Positions 23,220 to 29,069 of a DNA stretch of 34,639 bases are shown here, in pieces. How positions within the stretch are numbered: position 1 is the stretch's first letter; every line of letters begins with the position of its first letter. The notes beneath the pieces are model-generated. The model was not told where the DNA came from and searched no databases. It saw only the letters and a program-made list of their open reading frames with translations. Both the position numbers and the translations under genes were made by a program. The stretch comes from Microcaldota archaeon (GTDB taxonomy: Archaea; Micrarchaeota; Micrarchaeia; Micrarchaeales; CABMGC01): positions 1 through 34,639 of the forward strand of contig DAHWIK010000008.1 in the NCBI GenBank assembly GCA_027345185.1. The letters are read 5' to 3'.

Positions 23220-24254
23220 TCATGATTTATCAGTGGTGGGGATTTTTTTTCTACTGAGAATCTCAATTATACCAAGCACCAAACTTCCTACGCCAACCAC
23301 TCCGACTACTAGCAGGACAAGCACAGTGGCAACGCCTATAGAATCGAGATTTGGTATTGGATTGTCTGTGCTTAGGGCTATGGTATCCAATACTGGAAAC
23401 GCGACTATCAGCGCGCCTATCACAGCGAACAGAATGCCTCCGTAAAAGAGGGTCCTGCCTGCAGTCTTTCTCCCTACATAAGTTATCTGCTCAACGCTTA
23501 GCTTCTTTAATCTTGCAAGGTTTGCAAATAAGCCACCGAATATTATCTGCATGAGCATTGTGCCAAGTCCGAAAAACAATCCTGGTAATGGGGCATATAT
23601 CAGACCAGGCACCTGAGGTGCAAGTATGAATGTTATTATTGTGGCGTATGCACCAAATCCCCATCCTGCAACCAAGCCGTGCAATACCGCCATTTTCAAT
23701 GAAACAGGTTTTGGCGATTCTGTAGATGCCTTTGATGAAATAATGGAGCGATGCCCTCCGCTGCCAAGTATACGGTCTATTGGCAGATGCAGGTATATTC
23801 TTTTTCTAAGTATGTACGCTCCGGCCACTGCCATAACTATTCCCACAATTATGTAGACCGGACCATCAAGATTGTATGTCTTGTATATTGCTGCAAGACC
23901 GATGAAACCCAAGGTCGTTAATATTGCCCTTTGCAACGTAAACCCTGAGGAAAAGGCCAGACCTGCCTTCATTCCCTTCCTTGTGCTGTAGCTTCCTACA
24001 GCATAGCTGAAGGTTATCGGCCATGTGTGCTCATCTGGAGTGGCCCCATGCATAATCCCTAGTATCAATGATATTGCCAGTATGGCAATTATGGGCAGTT
24101 CTGATGGAGGATTAAGTATGTAATTAAGGCTGAGCCGGATTCCGCTCATATAAAAAAGTACGATTAGCGCTATGGCTACTGCGGCCATTGCAGCGGCAAG
24201 CACATATCTAGGCTGCATTGCCTTTACATTAGAATGCGAATCTACTGCTCCCAT
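23220..24254 (-). CDS. NicO/NiCoT-like metal transporter
   Basis: A 344-residue membrane protein with about eight hydrophobic segments. LGIMHGATPDEHTWPITFSYAVG in the second segment resembles the His/Asp metal-selectivity motif of the nickel-cobalt transporter superfamily (NiCoT HX4DH; UreH/RcnA-like forms), and LHGLVAGWGFGAYATIITF is the matching second-half motif. It would move Ni or Co across the cell membrane; direction is not evident. It is divergent from nikR, with a palindromic operator between them, which supports nickel. A TATA box near 24292-24300 lies beside that operator. Confidence 0.72.
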   Translation of the reverse strand: MGAVDSHSNVKAMQPRYVLAAAMAAVAIALIVLFYMSGIRLSLNYILNPPSELPIIAILAISLILGIMHGATPDEHTWPITFSYAVGSYSTRKGMKAGLAFSSGFTLQRAILTTLGFIGLAAIYKTYNLDGPVYIIVGIVMAVAGAYILRKRIYLHLPIDRILGSGGHRSIISSKASTESPKPVSLKMAVLHGLVAGWGFGAYATIITFILAPQVPGLIYAPLPGLFFGLGTMLMQIIFGGLFANLARLKKLSVEQITYVGRKTAGRTLFYGGILFAVIGALIVAFPVLDTIALSTDNPIPNLDSIGVATVLVLLVVGVVGVGSLVLGIIEILSRKKIPTTDKS

Positions 24255-24301
24255 TCAGTTCAATCTCAATAAGCCCATAAATGGAATAGCAAAATATTTA
24301 A

Positions 24302-24336
24302 ATGTTATTATATTTTAATTAAAAAGTTAATAACAT
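24302..24336. promoter_or_regulatory. Candidate NikR operator
   Basis: ATGTTATTA (24302-24310) and TAATAACAT (24328-24336) form a perfect 9-bp inverted repeat with a 17-base spacer. NikR proteins bind two half-sites spaced in this way (E. coli GTATGA-N16-TCATAC). The site touches the transporter's TATA region and lies about 60 bases before nikR, so it could control both. Confidence 0.65.
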
Positions 24337-24396
24337 AGATGGAGGTTTTAGGGGAGTCGATATTTATTAATCTTGTTTGGGATTATCTAAAATGCT

Positions 24397-24801
24397 GTGT
24401 GTGTTGTATTGGAGATACTAAGCATATCTATTGATAAGGAAGCACTCAAGAAACTTGATGAAGTCCAGAAAAGGTTAGGCTACAAGAGCAGATCGAAGAT
24501 GCTGAGGAGCGCCCTGCAGAGCCTTGTAAAGGATTACGAGGGGCTTGAAGGGCTTAGGGGTGAGGTTGAAAGCGTCTTTGTGCTTACATATTCTGACCGC
24601 CAGAAGGGCAACGTATCAGACCTGCTCCACGGATTTGAGGATGCAATAAAGACTGAGATGCACCATCATCACTCGAATACGTGCATAGATATACTCAACC
24701 TTGAGACTAACGCAAGCACTACGAGAAAGTTCTTCAGTTCTGTAAAGAGCGACAAGTCCATATATTCTGTGACTTATTCCATAGTCAGCGAAAAGAGGTA
24801 A
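24397..24801 (+). CDS. nikR: NikR-like nickel-responsive regulator
   Basis: A 134-residue protein with an N-terminal ribbon-helix-helix (LEILSISIDKEALKKLDEVQ, then SRSKMLRSALQSL) and a C-terminal ACT-like domain. Candidate nickel ligands are H78, H89, H91 and C96 (MHHHHSNTC), matching the E. coli NikR set H76, H87, H89, C95 in spacing but one residue shorter before the cysteine. Nickel binding would drive DNA binding at the palindrome upstream. The start may be GTG 24397 or TTG 24409; the latter gives the usual short N-terminal strand. Confidence 0.9.
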   Translation: MCVVLEILSISIDKEALKKLDEVQKRLGYKSRSKMLRSALQSLVKDYEGLEGLRGEVESVFVLTYSDRQKGNVSDLLHGFEDAIKTEMHHHHSNTCIDILNLETNASTTRKFFSSVKSDKSIYSVTYSIVSEKR

Positions 24802-24806
24802 AGCTG

Positions 24807-25268
24807 TCAGAGGTCCAAATATCTAAGCAGCATAAGGTCGTCGTCCCTAAAGCCATGCTTCTCAAAGAGACGCTTCGAACTCGTGTTTAGTTTGTGCACT
24901 CCCGCAAATACGGTCTTGTACCCCACCTTCTTGAATTCTGCCATGCTTTCCTCAATCAGCGCCTTGCCTATCCCCATGTTTCTGTATTCGGAATCAACTA
25001 CCAGGCGACCTAAGTATCCATAGAACTTTGATTTTCCGCTCCTTCCGCTGTCGTCGAATCCGAATATGTAGCCCACCACCTTTCCGTCCTTCTGCGCGAC
25101 CAGACTGTATTTGTTGAAATCCTCCAGGGTATTTTCGTACCTTTTCTTGGTAAAGACATCGGGGGTAATCTGTCCGGATTGTACCAGAAGCTCCTTTACC
25201 CGCCCATAATCCCCTGCCGTAGCCTTGCGTATTACAAACTTTCCGGAATCAGTTTTATTTTTACCCAT
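24807..25268 (-). CDS. GNAT-family N-acetyltransferase
   Basis: A 153-residue single GNAT domain. Motif A is LVVDSEYRNMGIGKALIEESM, followed by NTSSKRLFEKHGF, the usual motif B. It acetylates an unknown amine using acetyl-CoA. It converges on nikR (five bases between them) and is divergent from the MFS fragment at 25338. It is only distantly similar to the acetyltransferase at 932. Confidence 0.9.
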   Translation of the reverse strand: MGKNKTDSGKFVIRKATAGDYGRVKELLVQSGQITPDVFTKKRYENTLEDFNKYSLVAQKDGKVVGYIFGFDDSGRSGKSKFYGYLGRLVVDSEYRNMGIGKALIEESMAEFKKVGYKTVFAGVHKLNTSSKRLFEKHGFRDDDLMLLRYLDL

Positions 25269-25337
25269 AAAATCCCTACTTGTCTACGTTTTACATATGG
25301 GTACAGAATATCTTTATATTATTGCATAGCACTGTTT

Positions 25338-25835
25338 ATGGCATTATTGAAAGGACTCGCATTGGTGCCCTTTGCAATAGTAAACGTTGTAGCGGCACCG
25401 GTGCTTGGACGGTACATTCCGAGGATGGGTGTGCGGCCCTTCTTCGTATCAGGCGCGGTCATAGCTATAATTGGTTTCTTCATGGCCTCTACCGCAGCAG
25501 GACCTATAACCGCAATAATAGGAGAGGCGATAGGCGGACTTGGAGTTGCTATTGTGACAATACCTACGATAAACCTTCTAGTATTGAGCATAGACAACAA
25601 GGAGATGGGCATTGCCACCTCCATGAATTCTGTATTCAGGTTTCTGGGCAGTGCGCTCGGGGCGCCAGTTGCTGGACTGCTAATAGCAACTTATGAGTCA
25701 AGGGTCGCATTCCAGTATTCCTTCTATCTTGCAATGATATCTATGGCTGCGGTATTAGTGGTATCGCTTTTTGCAGATGAAATACTGGGAAGGAACAAGA
25801 GGTTGGAAAGGATTGAGGAAGAGGTAAGCATCTGA
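25338..25835 (+). CDS. MFS transporter, C-terminal part only
   Basis: 165 residues with five hydrophobic segments. RYIPRMGVRPFFVSGAVIAIIGF and GIATSMNSVFRFLGSALGAPVAG are typical of the last segments of 14-helix drug transporters (DHA2 type), which are normally 450-500 residues. The N-terminal two thirds are missing and the upstream sequence belongs to the divergent acetyltransferase. A TATA-like CTTTATATT (25312-25320) could still drive the ATG at 25338. Either a degraded gene or a half-size protein; a remnant is more likely. Confidence 0.7.
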   Translation: MALLKGLALVPFAIVNVVAAPVLGRYIPRMGVRPFFVSGAVIAIIGFFMASTAAGPITAIIGEAIGGLGVAIVTIPTINLLVLSIDNKEMGIATSMNSVFRFLGSALGAPVAGLLIATYESRVAFQYSFYLAMISMAAVLVVSLFADEILGRNKRLERIEEEVSI

Positions 25836-25899
25836 TATTGTCAATTGCATTTGCCAGCCTTGCAGCAAGTGTTATTAAATTTGGTTGAAATTAACAGTC

Positions 25900-26331
25900 A
25901 TGCAGGATAATAGTTTCACATGGAAGGAAAGGGTGCGGATATATGACACTGACATCCAGGGAATAGTCCATTATGCGGGATACTACAGGTTCTTCACTGA
26001 CACTATGGAACAGTTCTGCAGGAAGACCATTAACATTAGCTTCCCGATGCTGAGCGACAGGATATGGCTAGTAGTAGTTGAATCGAAGGCATCATACCAC
26101 AAGCCTGCAAGGTTGGGAAATATGCTGAGCACCAGACTGAGAGCGGAGATGATAGGAAAGAAGGCAGTCCGCTTCAATTTCAGGATTTATAGTAGAAGGG
26201 AGCTTATGTGCGAAGGCAGTATAGTGCATGTCGCAATAGACAACAGAAAATGGAGGGCTGTGCCTGTGCCAGAGGCCTTGAAATCTGCAATTGAGAGATT
26301 TGAATCGCATCGAAGCCGCGCAGTTAGATGA
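25900..26331 (+). CDS. Hot-dog fold acyl-CoA thioesterase
   Basis: A 143-residue protein of the 4-hydroxybenzoyl-CoA thioesterase/YbgC type. RIYDTDIQGIVHYAGYYRFF holds the catalytic aspartate and the conserved H-Y-x-x-Y motif of the central helix. It would hydrolyse an acyl-CoA; the acyl group is unknown. The ATG at 25900 is preferred over a TTG at 25885, which lies close to an A/T-rich promoter (ATTAAATTT, near 25875). Its 3' end overlaps the convergent rnhB by eight bases. Confidence 0.88.
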   Translation: MQDNSFTWKERVRIYDTDIQGIVHYAGYYRFFTDTMEQFCRKTINISFPMLSDRIWLVVVESKASYHKPARLGNMLSTRLRAEMIGKKAVRFNFRIYSRRELMCEGSIVHVAIDNRKWRAVPVPEALKSAIERFESHRSRAVR

Positions 26332-27031
26332 AGTCCTCCATCCGGCTCTGCCTTATTATCTCCATTGTCTTCCACCTGTTCCGCAGGTAGGAGGCAAGCT
26401 TTTCATCGCTGAGATTCTTCTTTATAGCATTCACTGTCTTTGTGTCAGATGGATAGCCGGAACCTATGTCTATGCCAACCTCATCGGTTATGCGCTCTAT
26501 CTCGTCGTCCCTAGATACCTTGGCTATTATGCTGGCACCTGAAACAACAGGATACTTTACATCGGATTTGTGCTCAGATATAAGCTTTATCGCCTCCTGC
26601 GCACCTATCACAGGATTGCTCAGGCTTGAAGTGCCGCTCACGGTCATTGTCCGCTTTGAGAACAGGCACACCCTTATCCCGAACTTGTCCTCAACCACAT
26701 CTGGAGAGTCAAGGTAGATCTTCTTAGGTAGCGTGTTTAGCTCATCTATGAGCCTTGCAAAGTTAAGAGCTTCAAGCCCGTTCAGGGAGACGCCACCAGC
26801 CATTGCCCGGTTTATTTCGTCGTTGGTTATCCTGTATACCTTCACCTCCTCTGCGATGGAGGTGATTTCGTCGAAGAGGAATTCGCGTTTCCTCCTTGTG
26901 AGCAGTTTTGAGTCCCTGACGCCTATTTTTGAGAGTTTTGCCTCCTTGGCCTTGGTTATTGATATGACGCTGATTACTAGCGGCCCTACTACTGCCCCGC
27001 GGCCGGCCTCGTCGCCGCCTGCTATAATGAT
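26324..27031 (-). CDS. rnhB: Ribonuclease HII, no canonical start codon
   Basis: About 235 residues. IAGGDEAGRGAVVGPLV gives the first catalytic D and E, and GVRDSKLLTRRKR, VVSGASIIAKVSRDDEIE and GSGYPSD follow as in archaeal RNase HII, which cuts RNA in RNA-DNA hybrids at replication primers and misplaced ribonucleotides. The frame is intact up to two stop codons, yet no ATG, GTG or TTG lies before the first catalytic motif. AAAGGTG is placed five bases before an ATC (27029-27031), then ATT, ATA, so a non-canonical ATC or ATT start is assumed. It follows the PRC-barrel gene by 13 bases. Confidence 0.88.
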   Translation of the reverse strand: MIIAGGDEAGRGAVVGPLVISVISITKAKEAKLSKIGVRDSKLLTRRKREFLFDEITSIAEEVKVYRITNDEINRAMAGGVSLNGLEALNFARLIDELNTLPKKIYLDSPDVVEDKFGIRVCLFSKRTMTVSGTSSLSNPVIGAQEAIKLISEHKSDVKYPVVSGASIIAKVSRDDEIERITDEVGIDIGSGYPSDTKTVNAIKKNLSDEKLASYLRNRWKTMEIIRQSRMEDFI

Positions 27032-27044
27032 GAGAACACCTTTA

Positions 27045-27296
27045 TCAGAGGGATTTCTTGTCTACTACTATGAAGTCGTTTACAGCCATTACACTTGTGT
27101 ATGGGACAGCCAACTTTCCTCCCTTTATGTCCAGCTTGTTGACGTACTCGCTGTCTACGTTCGGCTCGACTATAAGGGAGTTGAGCTTGCCTGTTGCCTC
27201 AAGCACTTCAGCATCGACGAATTTGCCTAGGTCAAATCCATCGCTGGTAACTACTTCCTTTCCTACGAGTTGCTCTGCTATAACATATTTTACCAT
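27045..27296 (-). CDS. PRC-barrel domain protein
   Basis: An 83-residue protein from ATG 27296, with GGTG five bases upstream; an earlier in-frame ATG at 27320 is less likely. VIAEQLVGKEVVTSDGFDLGKFVDAEV and the closing VPYTSVMAVNDFIVV are the standard PRC-barrel layout. Small archaeal PRC-barrel proteins are widespread, and some link to RNA processing or cell division; the role here is unknown. It is the first gene of an operon with rnhB. Confidence 0.85.
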   Translation of the reverse strand: MVKYVIAEQLVGKEVVTSDGFDLGKFVDAEVLEATGKLNSLIVEPNVDSEYVNKLDIKGGKLAVPYTSVMAVNDFIVVDKKSL

Positions 27297-27340
27297 TTGC
27301 ACACCTTTGGTTTCTATCAATTATACTTGTCGGTGAAATA

Positions 27341-27348
27341 TTTAAATA
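27341..27348 (+). promoter_or_regulatory. TATA box for the wHTH gene
   Basis: TTTAAATA. With the usual spacing transcription starts at about 27369, which is the A of the ATG, implying a leaderless transcript. Confidence 0.55.
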
Positions 27349-27368
27349 TGTATGTAATTAGAAGCTTA

Positions 27369-27689
27369 ATGTTGGGGAGTTTTGTGGAAGACAGTATAGG
27401 GACACTATTGCTGAAGGACAAACAGGTCAGGATTCTCTCAGCTCTGGCAAACAGGGGCAGGGAGTGGCACCTGACAGACCTTGCAAAGGAAACAGAGGTC
27501 ACTTATGTACACATAAGCAAGTTCATAAAGAGGTGTGAGGCGTGCGGAATGGTCGAATCTGAAAAGCACGGCAGAGTAAAGAAGCTAATTCTTACTGACA
27601 AGGGTGCTGAAGTGGCAAAGAACGTGGCAAATATAGTAGAGAAGATAAACTCCGTGGACCTGAAGTCTGCACCGCGACAACAGAAGTGA
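27369..27689 (+). CDS. Winged-helix transcription regulator
   Basis: A 106-residue protein from the leaderless ATG at 27369. KQVRILSALANRGREWHLTDLAKET, then VTYVHISKFIKRCEACGMVESEKHGRVKKLILTDKG, is a MarR/ArsR-like winged helix with recognition helix and wing. There is no separate effector domain, only a short helical tail that may dimerise. It is divergent from the PRC-barrel/rnhB operon and ends next to the convergent gene at 28103 with no gap. Confidence 0.82.
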   Translation: MLGSFVEDSIGTLLLKDKQVRILSALANRGREWHLTDLAKETEVTYVHISKFIKRCEACGMVESEKHGRVKKLILTDKGAEVAKNVANIVEKINSVDLKSAPRQQK

Positions 27690-28103
27690 TCAGACCGCTT
27701 CGACTACTGTCCTTTTCTTCATGGCATTGAGGACATGAGCGTAGTCCCTGTAGTGTATGAATGCGGTTATCGTGATCGTGTACTCTCCCTTGTCCGTGCC
27801 AGAGCTGCTGAACACCTCAACCTTCGCCTCCTTGCTTTCACTTGGGGCAATGGTGCCAAGCCTAACCTCCTTCTCCTTGGCTATCCCTGTAGTATCGAGG
27901 CTTATCCTGTCAGGCACCTCCACCACAACAGAGCTAGTTACAGGCTCCTGCGTCATGTTCCTGAGACCCACTATCAATGTTGCCGAGCCCCTGTTGTTCG
28001 CCTTAAGCTTGTAAGGAACGAATTCAGTTGTTATGTTGTACGGCAACTGCTTTCTAAGATCAGTAGCAACGTCCTTTTTCCCGAATAGATCGAATATTCC
28101 CAT
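27690..28103 (-). CDS. Beta-sandwich protein, function unknown
   Basis: A 137-residue protein with no signal peptide or membrane segment. After MGIFDLFGKK, residues 25-115 alternate in a beta-sandwich (CARDB/Ig-like) pattern: GSATLIVGLRNMTQEPVTSSVVVEVPD, LGTIAPSESKEAKVEV, GEYTITITAFIHY. Such domains are usually extracellular, so an apparently cytoplasmic one is unusual. The role is unknown. Confidence 0.65.
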   Translation of the reverse strand: MGIFDLFGKKDVATDLRKQLPYNITTEFVPYKLKANNRGSATLIVGLRNMTQEPVTSSVVVEVPDRISLDTTGIAKEKEVRLGTIAPSESKEAKVEVFSSSGTDKGEYTITITAFIHYRDYAHVLNAMKKRTVVEAV

Positions 28104-28189
28104 ATCATCGCCAGTGCCTGTCGCCTGTAATTATAAGGTAGTGAGTAATATATTTAATCGTTGCCATGGTATAAGGTGTTGGTGCATAC

Positions 28190-28603
28190 ATGATCCTGAA
28201 CATCTACACCGACGGAGCTTCAAGAAACAACCCTGGAAAGAGTGCCTCTGGATACTTGGTGCTGGGCGAAAATGGCGATCCGCTCATTGGAAAATCATTC
28301 TATAATGGCATAAAAACAAACAACGAGGCAGAATACCTCGCAATAGTGGCTGCACTTGAATCCGTGTCACATGAATACGGATACAACATACAGATAAACC
28401 TGCACTCCGACAGTAGGCTCGCGATAAGTCAGCTAAAAGGCGATTTCAAGATAAAGAGTCATGAGCTCAAGAAGCTCCATAAGACAGCTATAGAGCTGCT
28501 CAAGAAGTTCGATGCCTACTCTCTGATCAATGTGCCAAGGGAGGACGAACACATAACAGAAGTTGACGCTAATCTCAATATTCTGCTTGACAGGTACGAG
28601 TAG
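28190..28603 (+). CDS. rnhA: Ribonuclease HI
   Basis: A 137-residue RNase H fold with the full catalytic set: D8 (IYTDGASRNNPG), E48 (TNNEAEYLA), D74 (LHSDSRLA) and D126 (EVDANLN). It degrades RNA in RNA-DNA hybrids. It is of the archaeal short type without an N-terminal hybrid-binding domain. A TATA box (TATATTTAA, near 28149-28157) precedes it. The next gene starts directly after its stop codon, so the two are co-transcribed. Confidence 0.93.
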   Translation: MILNIYTDGASRNNPGKSASGYLVLGENGDPLIGKSFYNGIKTNNEAEYLAIVAALESVSHEYGYNIQINLHSDSRLAISQLKGDFKIKSHELKKLHKTAIELLKKFDAYSLINVPREDEHITEVDANLNILLDRYE

Positions 28604-28996
28604 ATGGGCATGGATTACAGGGGCACAATAATAGGAGAATCTCTGGAAGACAAGAGCATATTTGATAAGGTTAAGGTAATCGGAACCAGAGTGGAAAAGG
28701 TCACTAAAAGGCACAAGACCCAGTGGCTGAGGCAGTGGACCATATATACGATTGAGATACCAGAAGCAAGGGCGGATGCGTTGGCGGGCGTGATAAGTCG
28801 GTCCATTGTAAGAGAGCATGGGCATGCCTGGTACGTGAACTTCAAGAATGATAGGACGCACTACATAATATTCCTTGAAAAAGTGTTCAAAGTTGACAGG
28901 ATAGGCGTGGACGGGTATCAAAAGGTAAGGGAATACGGAATTTCGCTCGGGATACCGGAATACCAGCTTGACTTTTCACCAGAAGTCGAAGTCTGA
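28604..28996 (+). CDS. Conserved hypothetical protein downstream of rnhA
   Basis: A 130-residue soluble protein beginning MGMDYRGTIIGESLEDKS. The segments RHKTQWLRQWTIYTIEIPE and HAWYVNFKNDRTHYIIFLEKVFKV resemble an uncharacterised family I associate with DPANN and candidate-phyla genomes; there is no known activity. The start abuts the rnhA stop (TAGATG); the second ATG at 28610 is an alternative. Confidence 0.7.
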   Translation: MGMDYRGTIIGESLEDKSIFDKVKVIGTRVEKVTKRHKTQWLRQWTIYTIEIPEARADALAGVISRSIVREHGHAWYVNFKNDRTHYIIFLEKVFKVDRIGVDGYQKVREYGISLGIPEYQLDFSPEVEV

Positions 28997-29024
28997 CCGC
29001 TTTTGACATGCTCTATTAATAAGG

Positions 29025-29035
29025 TATATAAATTA
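29025..29035 (+). promoter_or_regulatory. TATA box for the TPR-AAA ATPase gene
   Basis: TATATAAATTA. Transcription would start near 29052-29055, leaving a short leader with an AAAAGGGG ribosome binding site before the TTG at 29070. Confidence 0.5.
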
Positions 29036-29069
29036 GAAAACATAATATTGCGTTGTAAAAGGGGTTTAA

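Noticed and set aside
26324-26845. RNase HII starting at the first ATG-like codon (173 residues)
   Set aside because: This would drop the DEAGRG and RDSK motifs that lie intact in the same frame upstream, so the short form cannot be the working enzyme.
26733-27230. Plus-strand frame of 165 codons over rnhB and the PRC-barrel gene
   Set aside because: It is antisense to two recognised genes and shows no family features.
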